Source: an uncultured Parabacteroides sp.
Lineage (GTDB): Bacteria > Bacteroidota > Bacteroidia > Bacteroidales > Tannerellaceae
Direction: 5' to 3'
Assembly (NCBI GenBank): GCA_949296075.1
Contig: CASFNG010000007.1
Coordinates: 1 to 64,000 of the forward strand
DNA: 64,000 nt
Part shown: piece after piece, positions 16,760 to 26,385 of the stretch
Numbering within the stretch: the first letter of the stretch is position 1
Layout: each line of letters begins with the position of its first letter
Program-made: the position numbers and the translations under genes
Notes under the pieces: model-generated
What the model saw: the letters and a program-made list of their open reading frames with translations, nothing else
Databases searched by the model: none
Told to the model about the DNA's origin: nothing

Positions 16760-18196
16760 TTAGAACTGTGTAAGGACCTTAATAAGCTGTTTTTGACCGG
16801 CATCCTTATCAGCGTGCGTACAAGGGCCGGTCACGCAACCACCCTCGCAGGCCATCACCTCGATAAACTGCGCCGGGGCCTTTCCTGTCTTCGCATACGT
16901 ACGGAGCAGAGCCACGTTCTTCTTTGTCAGGTTCGCCACCTGCACGGCACTTACACTGTCATCCTTCAGATACGTTTTCACGGCACGGATCACGCCCCCA
17001 CTTTGAGCGAAACCATGCGCTTCCCTGACGGAATTAAACAATACGGAGAAAGGCTTGGCCTCCTCGATGCTAATATCCAAACCAACCAGCACAGAACCCA
17101 ACTCCTCGAAGGTCAAGGTGAAATCGACACATGGATCCATCTTTACCTCCTTACGCTTCGCCACGCACGGCCCGACGAACACGATCTCCGCATCCGGATA
17201 CTTCTCCTTCACGATACGAGCCGTATAATACATCGGAGACCCCGTGGAAGAGATAAACTTCTTCAAGTCCGGGATGTGTTTTTCCGCCAGCTGCACGTAG
17301 GAGGGGCAGCAGCTCGTTGTCATGAACGGCTGTCCTTCCCTCAGTTTCTCAACCAGCTCCTCCGCCTCATGGCGGGTAGTCTCCATCGCGCCTTGGGCTA
17401 CCTCCACGACCTCCACGAATCCCATCGACTTGATCGCCCCATACACACGCTCCTTCGGGGCGCTGAACTGGGCAAGTATCGAGGGAGCGACGATCGCCAC
17501 CATCTCCTTTCCCTCACGCAAACGTTGCAAAATGTCAAAGACCTGGGATATTTCAAAAATAGCACCAAAAGGACAAGCGTTGACACACTTACCACAGTAG
17601 ATACATTTCGACTCATCGATATGCTCCACCCCATACTCATCCTTGCTGATCGCTTTCACGGGGCAAGCCTCCTCGCATGGGATGGGGATATAAACGATCG
17701 CATGATAGGGACAACTCTGATGGCATCTTCCACAACTGATACAAGAATCGTGGTCGATCTCGGCCTGACCGTTCTTCTTGAAGCGGATCGCGTCTTTCGG
17801 GCAGTTCATATAACAACTGCGCGCCACGCAGCCCCGGCAAAGGTTCGTGATCTCATAATTGACGGAGACGCAGGAAGAACAAGCCTCGTCCACCACGCAC
17901 ATGATATTTTCCTTCTTGTTCTCCGAGCGCAACAAGGCCTGTTTAGCGTATTCGGAAAGAGGAGTCAGCTCATCTTCCTCATCTTGCATATCAAACCCTA
18001 ACAGAGGAAGCGTCTTATACTTCCAGACCGCTCGTTCCTTATGCACGCAGCATCGGCCTCTCACCTTTGATTTACGGGGGCTCAATTCGAGCGGAAGACG
18101 ATCGATCTCCTCCAAAAGACGATGTTCTTTCCATAGCTTCACTAACTTCGCCAGCAATCCGTGACGAACGATCATTACGTTGTTGGTAAATGCCAT
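16760..18196 (-). CDS. Monomeric [FeFe] hydrogenase, group B type
   Basis: A 478-residue iron-sulfur protein. Ferredoxin-like cysteine sets occur at C120/123/128/132, C152/155/158/162, C174/178 and C198/201/204/208. The H-cluster domain has L1 TTSCCPSY (C296, C297), L2 GPCVAKRKE (C344) and L3 MACEGGCVTGPC (C450, C454). The Tyr after TSCCP and the short C-terminal end fit group B rather than group A enzymes. It would make or consume H2 using ferredoxin. No HydE, HydF or HydG maturase is in this window, so these must lie elsewhere if the enzyme is active. Downstream of folB on the same strand. Confidence 0.88.
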   Translation of the reverse strand: MAFTNNVMIVRHGLLAKLVKLWKEHRLLEEIDRLPLELSPRKSKVRGRCCVHKERAVWKYKTLPLLGFDMQDEEDELTPLSEYAKQALLRSENKKENIMCVVDEACSSCVSVNYEITNLCRGCVARSCYMNCPKDAIRFKKNGQAEIDHDSCISCGRCHQSCPYHAIVYIPIPCEEACPVKAISKDEYGVEHIDESKCIYCGKCVNACPFGAIFEISQVFDILQRLREGKEMVAIVAPSILAQFSAPKERVYGAIKSMGFVEVVEVAQGAMETTRHEAEELVEKLREGQPFMTTSCCPSYVQLAEKHIPDLKKFISSTGSPMYYTARIVKEKYPDAEIVFVGPCVAKRKEVKMDPCVDFTLTFEELGSVLVGLDISIEEAKPFSVLFNSVREAHGFAQSGGVIRAVKTYLKDDSVSAVQVANLTKKNVALLRTYAKTGKAPAQFIEVMACEGGCVTGPCTHADKDAGQKQLIKVLTQF

Positions 18197-18243
18197 ACTT
18201 ATTCCTAATTTGTGCTTTTAGTATATCGCTTTACTTCTGGGCG

Positions 18244-18251
18244 CGAAGGTA
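18244..18251 (-). promoter_or_regulatory. -7 element for the [FeFe] hydrogenase gene
   Basis: TACCTTCG on the minus strand, with TTTG 22 nt further upstream (18274-18277) rather than the usual 19. The predicted leader is ~40 nt. It suggests the hydrogenase has its own promoter apart from folB. Confidence 0.4.
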
Positions 18252-18269
18252 AATAAAAGTTTCCAACCT

Positions 18270-18641
18270 TTAACAAAAGTGTTCTTCCAGAATGACAGAG
18301 GCACTATGTAGATCCCCGCCAAAAGGAGGATTCAATTTGGAAACGGTCAGCTCGATCGCCGTGATCTCCGGGAAAGCCTCCCGCAAGGCCCGGGCGATAC
18401 GTCCCGCCACATGCTCGATCAATTTGGAAGGGATTGCCATCTCCTCCCTCACGATCTCATATACGGCAGCGTAATTGATCGTATCCTCCAGCTCATCCGT
18501 CCGCGTCGCCTTCTCGATAGGCGCCGTCAAGGTCAAATCCACGATAAAGGTATTCCCTACCCGATTCTCCTGGGCAGCCACTCCATGATACGCATAAAAA
18601 CGCATCTGCCGCAATCGGATCTTTGTCGTCATCATATCCAT
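18270..18641 (-). CDS. folB: Dihydroneopterin aldolase
   Basis: A 123-residue protein of standard FolB length. It cleaves 7,8-dihydroneopterin to 6-hydroxymethyl-dihydropterin and glycolaldehyde in folate synthesis. Typical features are RFYAYHGV near the N-terminus (~14-21), NYAAVYEIV (~56-64), LIEHVAGRIA with the conserved Glu (~74-83) and VSKLNPPFGGD with the catalytic Lys (~100-110). A variant TACCTTTA -7 element lies just upstream (18654-18661). Confidence 0.93.
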   Translation of the reverse strand: MDMMTTKIRLRQMRFYAYHGVAAQENRVGNTFIVDLTLTAPIEKATRTDELEDTINYAAVYEIVREEMAIPSKLIEHVAGRIARALREAFPEITAIELTVSKLNPPFGGDLHSASVILEEHFC

Positions 18642-18738
18642 CTAATTTACGCGTAAAGGTAGGGAAAGTAAACCTCCCGGGCAATAGGCAAGCCCTATTC
18701 GCCCACCGTATAGCCGACAGATCCACTTTCCCCCACTC

Positions 18739-21700
18739 TTAGACAAAGGCATCCCGCCGCCTCGCCATCAGGAGATGCAACTGTACCCCTTGATGATTGT
18801 TATCCATACCGGCAGCCTTCTCCAGATAGGCCTCCGCTTTCTCCCAATGCCCCAGCCCCAAGTGGCCAAGCCCCATCAGATAGGCACAATGGACACGGTT
18901 TTTCTTGTCCATATCATCTTCCCATATCTGGAGATCGGGAAGGGATACGGCGAAATAATCCATCTGGAAGGTATCGAACAGATGCCTCTCCCCAAAATCA
19001 ATCAAGCGATTGAAACGTCCTTTGGCCTCGTTCTCGCATCCCAAGGCACGAAGCGCCAAACCTTGGTAAAAGATCTTGTCCGGCTTCTGATCGTTATAAT
19101 AAACCGCAGCGGCTGGCTGGCTATTCCCCACGCTCGCGGCCAAGAGGCAATCATGGGCTTCCGCCTCACGCCCCAGCGCCCTCAAGGCACAAGCCTTGTA
19201 ATAATTGAAATCGTTCTCTTGCGCTCCATGCAATTTACCCTCCCCTAAATTAGGCGGATACACGAAACATTCCTCGATCCAAGCCAACGCCCGCTCATTC
19301 TCCCCGGATCGCAAGGCCTTTTTCGCCAGTTCGAGCCGTGCCAGCTGATACTGTTCGGGGACTTTCCCCTCACCGCCTTCCCAAGGATGGAAATGGCGTT
19401 CGTCAATCAGGCGTATCGCCTCCTCATGACGCCCCAACTGATTCAGCAAAGTGATATACTCCAAATAAAGATCATCCCGCGAGAAGGCCACATCCCGGTG
19501 AGCCTCCAAGAAAGCCAGCCGGTCGGTGTGGGGACGATTCAACCGTTTGTACAGTTGATCCAGCTCCATCAGGATACGGGCATCCGTCGGATCCAAGCCA
19601 AATGCCCGTTCCAACAAGGCCACCGCCTCCTGCTTCTTATCCAACTTATTGAAATAGGCCAACGACAGATTGCGAAGGACGGTAGGGAACGAGCCGTCCG
19701 CTTCGGCGGAACGTTCCCAAGCGGCGATCGCCTCGGGATATTGCCGCTTATCGTACCACAAGTTCCCCAAATAATAGGACGCTTTCGGGGTATTCCCCGA
19801 GAGACGGATCACCACCTCCAAAGCGAGAATCGCCTCCAAAGCGTTCGGGAAACAATAATCCGCCGGTTGCCGCTCGGCGAGCCGTACCGCCTCTTCCGCC
19901 TCCTCCAGCCGACCCAAGGAAAGCAAGAACCACGCCCTGTAATAATAAAGCATCGTACGTTCGGAGGTAGCCGAAGCGCACGCCACGTCAACCACCCGCA
20001 AAGCCTCCTCCCAACAGCCGGCAGAGGCATAATCGGTAGCCAGCTCCTCATAATTATGTCCATCGGTACGCATCCGTAAGAGCAGATCCCGCAAGATCTC
20101 CTCCTCGCCTGTCAGCAGATACTCCTCGAACCGGCAACCAAAATTAAACCGATCCATCGCGAGCGACTCCCGTATCCAAGCCAAGGCCTCCTCCCCGCGC
20201 CCCAAATGGCGAAGAATGATCGTCCTCAAATGCCGACCACGCGGATTCCTCCAATTCCGGGAAAGCGATCGGTCTATCTCAAGGAGCGCACGCTCCCAAT
20301 CCCCTCTCGATGCAGACAACTGCGCCAACGCATAATAACCCGCATCTTGCCAGGCGGAGTTCCAGCAGGCCTTGTAGAAACAATCGTAAGCCTCCGGATC
20401 TTTCCCTTGATATTTTAAGGAAAGCCCTAAATTATAAAAGGGTTCTCCATCATACGGATTCGGGTTCCTTTCCGTCAAGGTCTTCACCGCCCGTCGCAAA
20501 TAAGGCTCCGCCTTGGCGAACTGGCCTTTACGGATCAGCCACAGCCCCATCGCGTTATTGCTACGCGCATCCGTCGGATCCCGCCGAAGCGCCTCCTCAT
20601 AATAATCGGTCGCCATGTAGGTGGCGTGACGGTATTGCTCCAAGTGGAGGCCGGTCAGGTAGAGTTGCTCCGTCGTGCTCACCTCTTTCGGCGCAAGCGC
20701 GGCTTTAGCCGGTTCCGGGATCTCGCGGACCTCATCCGGCTCCGGTTCCCATTCCAGCAGGATCTTTCCCGCCGGATCATGGATAGACACCCGTGTCCCG
20801 GCGAGATCTTTCATGGATACCCGCTCCTCCAAAACAGCTTCGGGCGTCATGTCGCGCACAATATCCAGCAACCGTTCTCCCTCTTTAGCGACCACGATAC
20901 GCAAGCCTTTTCGAGCGGAGGTCGCGAAAACGCGCAAACAAGCCTCATCGCCCTCCGGCTCTATATTCATCAGCAAGTCTGCCGTAGCGTTCTTCACGAC
21001 CCCCAATTCCCGGTAAGGGATGAAATATTGCGTGAAGCGCTTCTCCTCATACGGTTGCAGCCAAGAGAAATCAGGCTGGTTATCGGTATATACCCCGGTC
21101 ATCAGTTCGATATAAGGGCCGTCCGAGTCGGTGAGATTCCGATCCCAAGCCTGCCCGAAATCCCCATTTCCCCAAGTCCATTGCTTCTTTCCCGGGGCTA
21201 CATGATGATCCGCCACGTGCAGTACCCCGGCCCGCGTATCATTTTCGTATCCTCCGACAAAGTCGTATTTGGAACAGATCGCCATATAGGAGGTCGGGAC
21301 CGGTATATTCTTGTAGCGGGAAATATCTACACCCGCCGAGTAATCCATCTTATAATAGGTGCCCGTGGCGATCGGATAGCGGGATACATCCCGCTTGCCA
21401 TGATCGAACACGGCGTTCACGTCGCCGGGGAACACCGACTGATAATGCTCGTTCACCGCCACCGCCGGATTCGCCCACCAAAGGAAGGTCTGCGGGATCG
21501 GTGTCGGATTATACACCGTCCCCTCGATCTCTAACACGGCACGCCCGGGGCGTAGCGTAAAGCCTGCCATCCCTTTCTGGTGGAACATCCGCTCCCGCTC
21601 GCTTACCCATACGACAGCGCTTCCATCCTCCCGTCGCTCGATGGTATAATCCACCGGGAGGAAGGTGCTGGGGCGATGGTGCTGCGGCCAGTTGAACTCG

Positions 21701-22053
21701 ATCCCCCCTGAGATCCAAGGACCGGTCAAACCAACTAACGCCGGCTTGATCACGTGATTGTAATAAATGAAATGACGCTTCCTCAATTTATCATAGGCCA
21801 ACTGCACACGCCCTCCCAATTCGGGCAGGATCATCACCTTGATATATTCGTTCTCCAAATAGACCGCCTGATATGGCCTATCCTCGCGAGTGTCCTCGAT
21901 CCGCTCGATCACCGGATAGGGATAGACCACCCCGCTGCTTCCTTGGTAAACCCTCTTTTCCAAGAACATAGGATTCTTTTCCGGCTTACCGATACCATAG
22001 GTGGGAAGAAGCACTTTTTCTTCCCAGACTTTTACGCATTCCATCCTGTACAT
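18739..22053 (-). CDS. DUF5107 domain protein with C-terminal TPR repeats
   Basis: A 1104-residue protein without an obvious signal peptide, so probably cytoplasmic. Residues ~40-340 form a DUF5107 domain with LPELGGRVQLAYDK, PQHHRPSTF and WWANPAV, resembling the galactose-mutarotase-like beta-sandwich fold. From ~450 to the end are many tetratricopeptide repeats (for example NNAMGLWLIRKGQFAKAEPYLRRAV and YFNKLDKKQEAVALLERAF, each part of a 34-residue unit). The gene follows a sugar MFS transporter by 5 nt, with a divergent AraC regulator beyond, which suggests a role in intracellular sugar metabolism. Whether it binds, epimerises or hydrolyses sugar is unknown. Confidence 0.82.
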   Translation of the reverse strand: MYRMECVKVWEEKVLLPTYGIGKPEKNPMFLEKRVYQGSSGVVYPYPVIERIEDTREDRPYQAVYLENEYIKVMILPELGGRVQLAYDKLRKRHFIYYNHVIKPALVGLTGPWISGGIEFNWPQHHRPSTFLPVDYTIERREDGSAVVWVSERERMFHQKGMAGFTLRPGRAVLEIEGTVYNPTPIPQTFLWWANPAVAVNEHYQSVFPGDVNAVFDHGKRDVSRYPIATGTYYKMDYSAGVDISRYKNIPVPTSYMAICSKYDFVGGYENDTRAGVLHVADHHVAPGKKQWTWGNGDFGQAWDRNLTDSDGPYIELMTGVYTDNQPDFSWLQPYEEKRFTQYFIPYRELGVVKNATADLLMNIEPEGDEACLRVFATSARKGLRIVVAKEGERLLDIVRDMTPEAVLEERVSMKDLAGTRVSIHDPAGKILLEWEPEPDEVREIPEPAKAALAPKEVSTTEQLYLTGLHLEQYRHATYMATDYYEEALRRDPTDARSNNAMGLWLIRKGQFAKAEPYLRRAVKTLTERNPNPYDGEPFYNLGLSLKYQGKDPEAYDCFYKACWNSAWQDAGYYALAQLSASRGDWERALLEIDRSLSRNWRNPRGRHLRTIILRHLGRGEEALAWIRESLAMDRFNFGCRFEEYLLTGEEEILRDLLLRMRTDGHNYEELATDYASAGCWEEALRVVDVACASATSERTMLYYYRAWFLLSLGRLEEAEEAVRLAERQPADYCFPNALEAILALEVVIRLSGNTPKASYYLGNLWYDKRQYPEAIAAWERSAEADGSFPTVLRNLSLAYFNKLDKKQEAVALLERAFGLDPTDARILMELDQLYKRLNRPHTDRLAFLEAHRDVAFSRDDLYLEYITLLNQLGRHEEAIRLIDERHFHPWEGGEGKVPEQYQLARLELAKKALRSGENERALAWIEECFVYPPNLGEGKLHGAQENDFNYYKACALRALGREAEAHDCLLAASVGNSQPAAAVYYNDQKPDKIFYQGLALRALGCENEAKGRFNRLIDFGERHLFDTFQMDYFAVSLPDLQIWEDDMDKKNRVHCAYLMGLGHLGLGHWEKAEAYLEKAAGMDNNHQGVQLHLLMARRRDAFV

Positions 22054-22058
22054 TTTAT

Positions 22059-23432
22059 TTATTCGGTTAGATCTTTTTCCAACTCCTCCAAGGTCTTTCC
22101 TTTCGTCTCGGGCAGCTGGCTACGGATAAAGAGAAATCCCGCCAGACAAACCGCCGCGTATAGCCAGAAGGTACCCGCGGCGCCTATCGCCTCGTTCAAG
22201 ATCGGGAAAGTATAGGTCAGCACGAAGCAGGCCACCCACAGGAAGAAGGTCGCGAGCGCCATCGCCATCCCCCGTATCCTCACGGGGAAGATCTCGGAAA
22301 GAACCACCCAGACCACCGGAGCCAGCGACATGGCATAGCAGGCGATCGCCAAGACAACAAGCAAAAGCATCGGCCAGCCGCTGATCTCCATGAAATACCC
22401 GAATCCCAAGATCAGGTAGATCAACGCCAATCCTGCCGAGCCGACAAACAGCAACGCCCGTCTTCCCCAACGATCCACCGTATAGATGGCCACGAAGGTA
22501 AAGAGCACGTTCGTGATACCGGTCACCACGATATTCATCAACACGTCGGACACGGCATAACCGGCGGCGGAAAAGATCTCGTGCGCGTAATTGAAAATGA
22601 CATTGATGCCGCACCATTGCTGGAAGATCGCCAGCACGATTCCTATAACCAGCACTTTCCTTATGCCGGGCCGCGTGAGGGCGCTCCAATGCACTGGCTC
22701 GCCCTTGGTGACTGCCAGGCTTTCCAGCTCCGCCAATGTCTGCCGGGCATAGCTCTCACCGCCTATCCGCTCCATGATCTTGCCGGCCTCCGCGGATCGG
22801 TTTTCCGCCGCCAACCAGCGCGGGCTCTCAGGGATCAGGAACGAGAGAAGAAAGAAAATCACCGCCGGGATCAGTTCCGCCCAGAACATCCAGCGCCATG
22901 CCCACTCGATACCCGTGTCGCTCAATGTATCGGTACCGGCCGTGAAATAGGCTCCTATCCCCCAATTCGCCAACTGAGCCATCAAGATCCCCAATACGAT
23001 CGTCAATTGGTTGAGCGACACAAGCCGCCCCCGGACGGAGGCGGGGGATACTTCCGCTATATAAACCGGGGATACATTAGAGGCGATACCGATCCCGAAA
23101 CCACCCACGATCCGATATATCACGAACCAGGCAAAAGAATCGACCGCCCCGGTGCCGACCGCGGAGGCGACAAAGAGGAAGGAGGCGGCGATCAGCATCT
23201 TCTTCCTGCCGTAGCGATCGCTCCATGCCCCGGATAACAAGGCTCCTACCAAGCAGCCGATCAACGCGCTGCTCATCGCCCATCCGCGCATGGCGGCCGA
23301 ATTTTCTATATCAAAAAAGGGTTCGTAAAAGATCTTGGCTCCCCCGATCACGACCCAGTCGTAACCGAATAGCAATCCTCCCATCGCTGACACGAGGCAG
23401 ATCAAGAATAAAAAAGAAGAGGTTCGTTTCAT
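22059..23432 (-). CDS. Sugar porter family MFS transporter
   Basis: A 457-residue, twelve-helix permease of the sugar porter family. It opens with SAMGGLLFGYDWVVIGG. Diagnostic motifs are DRYGRKK in loop 2-3 (~72-78), the PESPRWLA motif between helices 6 and 7, a repeat of the R-G-R motif in DRWGRRA, and PETKGKTLEELE at the C-terminus. It imports a monosaccharide, probably by H+ symport, with unknown specificity. Translationally close to the DUF5107 gene, 5 nt downstream. Confidence 0.93.
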   Translation of the reverse strand: MKRTSSFLFLICLVSAMGGLLFGYDWVVIGGAKIFYEPFFDIENSAAMRGWAMSSALIGCLVGALLSGAWSDRYGRKKMLIAASFLFVASAVGTGAVDSFAWFVIYRIVGGFGIGIASNVSPVYIAEVSPASVRGRLVSLNQLTIVLGILMAQLANWGIGAYFTAGTDTLSDTGIEWAWRWMFWAELIPAVIFFLLSFLIPESPRWLAAENRSAEAGKIMERIGGESYARQTLAELESLAVTKGEPVHWSALTRPGIRKVLVIGIVLAIFQQWCGINVIFNYAHEIFSAAGYAVSDVLMNIVVTGITNVLFTFVAIYTVDRWGRRALLFVGSAGLALIYLILGFGYFMEISGWPMLLLVVLAIACYAMSLAPVVWVVLSEIFPVRIRGMAMALATFFLWVACFVLTYTFPILNEAIGAAGTFWLYAAVCLAGFLFIRSQLPETKGKTLEELEKDLTE

Positions 23433-23537
23433 GGCTTTTCCTGTTTTTGGGATGATGAAGGCGAAATAATAGGTTCTCTCCCGAATAAGGAATGAACAAA
23501 ATCATGGCGGGATGGATAATCTTCCGATTTTAATCGT

Positions 23538-24455
23538 ATGTTCGCGATAGGTATCAATCGGCTTGCCATGATCAGACGGAAAGAGGGTTTCACGGGCGAA
23601 CGGGCGATCGTGCTTCCACGATCCATCCTCCAGGAGATGGAGGCTGACCCTTTATCGTCTGTCTTATACATCACCGATATAGGCTATTACCCGAAAGCAC
23701 GGTTCCACTTCAGGGAGCGCAGGCAACCGATCTCGCAATATGTGCTGATCTATTGTATCGAGGGGAAGGGGTGGTATCGGGTAGATGGACAGGAATACGC
23801 GGTCGAGGCTGGCCAATACTTCGTCTTGCCGGCAGGAAAGGCGCATGCCTATGGAGCCGACGGGCAAGCTCCGTGGACTATCTACTGGATCCATTTCAAA
23901 GGTAAACTCGCCTCTCGCTTCGCCTCCCCTAATCCCCGGCCCATCGAGGTCAGGCCCGGTATCCAATCCCGGATCAACGATCGTATCGCCTTGTTCGATG
24001 AGATCTTGCGCACGTTAGAACTGGGCTACAGCCACGAGAACCTGCTCTACGCTTGCTCTATCCTTCATCATTTCCTGGCTACCTTACGCTACTTGTCGCC
24101 TTATAGGGCCGCCACCCATGATGAGACCGGTAACGGGGATATTGTCATCGCCGCGATCCACTTTATGAAAGAGCATATCGAACGAAAGCTCTCCTTACGG
24201 GCGATCGCCGAACATACCGGTTACTCTCCCTCCCATCTGTCGGCTCTTTTCAGCGGGCGAACGGGCTATTCGCCGCTGGCCTATTTCAATCAACTGAAAA
24301 TACAACGGGCGTGCCAGCTCCTCGACTTCACGGATATGAGGATCAACCAGATTTGCTACAAGATCGGGATCGAGGATAGCTACTATTTCTCCCGCCTCTT
24401 CCGGAAAATCATGGGAATGTCACCTACCGCATACCGGGAGTTGAAGAAGGGTTGA
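23538..24455 (+). CDS. AraC family transcriptional regulator
   Basis: A 305-residue regulator with an N-terminal cupin-like ligand domain (~45-150: YCIEGKGWYRVDGQEY, PAGKAHAYGA) and two C-terminal helix-turn-helix motifs (~205-303: LRAIAEHTGYSPSHLSALF, INQICYKIGIEDSYYFSRLF). It is divergent from the sugar transporter/DUF5107 pair and most likely activates it in response to a sugar. The first ATG (23538) lies inside a TATGTTCG -7-like sequence, so the ATG at 23568 (MIRRKEGF) may be the true start. Confidence 0.9.
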   Translation: MFAIGINRLAMIRRKEGFTGERAIVLPRSILQEMEADPLSSVLYITDIGYYPKARFHFRERRQPISQYVLIYCIEGKGWYRVDGQEYAVEAGQYFVLPAGKAHAYGADGQAPWTIYWIHFKGKLASRFASPNPRPIEVRPGIQSRINDRIALFDEILRTLELGYSHENLLYACSILHHFLATLRYLSPYRAATHDETGNGDIVIAAIHFMKEHIERKLSLRAIAEHTGYSPSHLSALFSGRTGYSPLAYFNQLKIQRACQLLDFTDMRINQICYKIGIEDSYYFSRLFRKIMGMSPTAYRELKKG

Positions 24456-24532
24456 TGGGAGAAGGGCCAAACCAATATCCTTAATTTGTGTGTAAATAGA
24501 CAGGGAATAAACCTTCCTGCGGGAAAATAGTC

Positions 24533-24540
24533 TATATTTG
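24533..24540 (+). promoter_or_regulatory. -7 element for the bactofilin gene
   Basis: TATATTTG is a full match to TAnnTTTG, 22 nt before the ATG. The -33 tetramer is AACC, so the match is partial. Confidence 0.5.
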
Positions 24541-24562
24541 TCTAAATTAGAAACAATATACC

Positions 24563-24937
24563 ATGATAGGAATGAAACAGAAAGAAGAAATCACCACGGG
24601 GGGATTGCACAATGCCTTGGCCGCGGGAACAACCATCAAGGGGAATATCATCACGGAGACGGATTTCCGGTTAGACGGGAAAGTGGAGGGTGACATCACT
24701 TGTAAAGGAAAAATCGTGGTCGGCCCTAAAGGAAGCGTGACGGGGAACATCATCTCCGCGAACGCGGAGATCTTAGGTGAGGTGAACGGCTCCTTGAAGA
24801 TCGCCGAGAAGCTGGTGCTAAAGGCTACAGCCATCATCAATGGCGACCTTTCCACCCAATCGCTCGAGATCGAGCCGAACGCTCGCTTTAACGGGGCCTG
24901 TATGATGGGATCCGAGAAAAAACAGACGGGAAAATAG
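24563..24937 (+). CDS. Bactofilin (polymer-forming cytoskeletal protein)
   Basis: A 124-residue protein with short disordered ends around a bactofilin beta-helix (~20-112). The repeating pattern of hydrophobic and Gly/Asn residues is clear: TTIKGNIITETDFRLDGKVEGDI, GPKGSVTGNIISANAEILGEVNGSL. Bactofilins self-assemble into filaments at the membrane and often position cell-wall enzymes. Alone on the plus strand, it faces the RseP gene across a shared terminator. An M23 peptidase, a common bactofilin partner in other bacteria, is encoded 3 kb away but not next to it. Confidence 0.93.
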   Translation: MIGMKQKEEITTGGLHNALAAGTTIKGNIITETDFRLDGKVEGDITCKGKIVVGPKGSVTGNIISANAEILGEVNGSLKIAEKLVLKATAIINGDLSTQSLEIEPNARFNGACMMGSEKKQTGK

Positions 24938-24954
24938 GGAAAGACATAAGAAAA

Positions 24955-25010
24955 GGAAGGGTCCCGGAGATGGGCGGTTGCCATCAATCTCCGGGACCCT
25001 TCCCTCTTTT
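24955..25010. terminator. Bidirectional terminator between bactofilin and rseP
   Basis: A 17-bp perfect stem, GGAAGGGTCCCGGAGAT (24955-24971) with ATCTCCGGGACCCTTCC (24987-25003), and a 15-nt loop. CTCTTTT follows on the plus strand and TTTTCTT on the minus strand. Confidence 0.9.
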
Positions 25011-25025
25011 ATGCGGCTACTCGTC

Positions 25026-26354
25026 CTACTTGAAGAAATAGCGGACAATATCGTTCCCGTTCGCGTAAATCATCAAGGCGAACAAGATGAACATACCCGT
25101 CACCTGAGCGTACTCCAAGAACTTATCGCTGGGCTTACGGCGAGCGATCACCTCGTAGAGCAGGAACATCACATGGCCACCGTCGAGCGCCGGGATAGGC
25201 AATATATTCATGAACGCCAGCATGATCGATAACAAGGCCGTGCGTTCCCAGAAAATCCGCCAGTCCCATACAGAAGGGAATAATCCCCCTATCGCTCCAA
25301 AACCGCCCAAGCTGGAAGCGCCCTCCTTCGTGAATACATATTTCATGTCGCTCACATAGCCCTTTAAGGTATTCACGCCTAATTGGATTCCTGCCGGGAA
25401 CGACTCGAAAAAGCCGTACGTGCGAGTAACTGTCTCATACAGATCCATCGGCGACATCACCGCCACGCCAATCTTACCTAACGAATCCGTCCGCAAAGTA
25501 AGCGAGCGGAGCTCTCCGGCCCGATAGAAATCGATCGTGACCTCCTTCCCTTTATTCATCGCCAACAGGTCGGAAGCGTCGTAAAACGTGGGTGTCGCCG
25601 TACCGTTGATCGCCACCACGCTGTCTTTTGGCTGCATTCCCGCTAACGCGGCTGGGGTATCGTCTCCGGCAAGCTCCCGCACGACCATCGGGATACGCAA
25701 TGGATCGGCGAACCCTTTCTCGTCACGCAAACAGCGTTGCATCATATCCTCCGGGATAGGTATCACCGTCTCCTTACCTTCACGCAGCACGGTTACGGTA
25801 TGTGCCTCCACGACCTTACGGAAACAGTCGCTGTTGAAACGCTCCAGCTCCTCGTTGTCCGCCTTCAACAGTATATCGCCATCCCGGAAACCGATGTTTT
25901 GGAATGTCTCGCTGTAGTTCATTCCCATCTTCATGTTCTTCAAGGGCAGATAAGTATCTCCCCAAGTAAACAGGATCATAGAGTAAATGAACAAAGCCAA
26001 CAGGAAGTTGAACAATACGCCTGCCACCATAATCATCAAACGTTTCCCCGCTGATTTGGAACGGAACTCGTAAGGTTTGGGAGGCTGTGCCATCGCCTCT
26101 TTGTCCATGCTCTCGTCGATCATGCCGGAAATCTTGCAATAACCACCTAACGGCAGCCAACCAACGCCATATTCCGTATCGCTATTTTTCGGCTTGAACT
26201 TGAACAAAGAGAACCACGGATCGAAGAACAGGTAGAACTTCTCCACCCGAACCTTGAAAATCCGGGCGAAAATAAAGTGCCCGAACTCGTGGACAATCAC
26301 TAATATGGATAAGCACAAGATGAGCTGAAATGCCTTAATCAAAAAAGTTTCCAT
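25026..26354 (-). CDS. rseP: RIP metalloprotease RseP
   Basis: A 442-residue site-2 intramembrane protease. The zinc motif HEFGH (H22, E23, H26) lies in the first transmembrane helix. Two PDZ-like regions occupy the middle (~200-340: PAALAGMQPKDSVVAINGT and neighbours). The C-terminal NILPIPALDGGH supplies the third zinc ligand. It cleaves membrane-bound anti-sigma factors and remnant signal peptides. Last gene of the murA-rimM-M23-dxr operon, 31 nt after dxr. Confidence 0.95.
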   Translation of the reverse strand: METFLIKAFQLILCLSILVIVHEFGHFIFARIFKVRVEKFYLFFDPWFSLFKFKPKNSDTEYGVGWLPLGGYCKISGMIDESMDKEAMAQPPKPYEFRSKSAGKRLMIMVAGVLFNFLLALFIYSMILFTWGDTYLPLKNMKMGMNYSETFQNIGFRDGDILLKADNEELERFNSDCFRKVVEAHTVTVLREGKETVIPIPEDMMQRCLRDEKGFADPLRIPMVVRELAGDDTPAALAGMQPKDSVVAINGTATPTFYDASDLLAMNKGKEVTIDFYRAGELRSLTLRTDSLGKIGVAVMSPMDLYETVTRTYGFFESFPAGIQLGVNTLKGYVSDMKYVFTKEGASSLGGFGAIGGLFPSVWDWRIFWERTALLSIMLAFMNILPIPALDGGHVMFLLYEVIARRKPSDKFLEYAQVTGMFILFALMIYANGNDIVRYFFK

Positions 26355-26385
26355 CTATTTCTATTTGTCTGTTTTTAAGAATTCA

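Noticed and set aside
16793..18001. 402-codon plus-strand frame opposite the hydrogenase
   Set aside because: Antisense shadow, His/Arg/Leu-rich, no recognisable domain.
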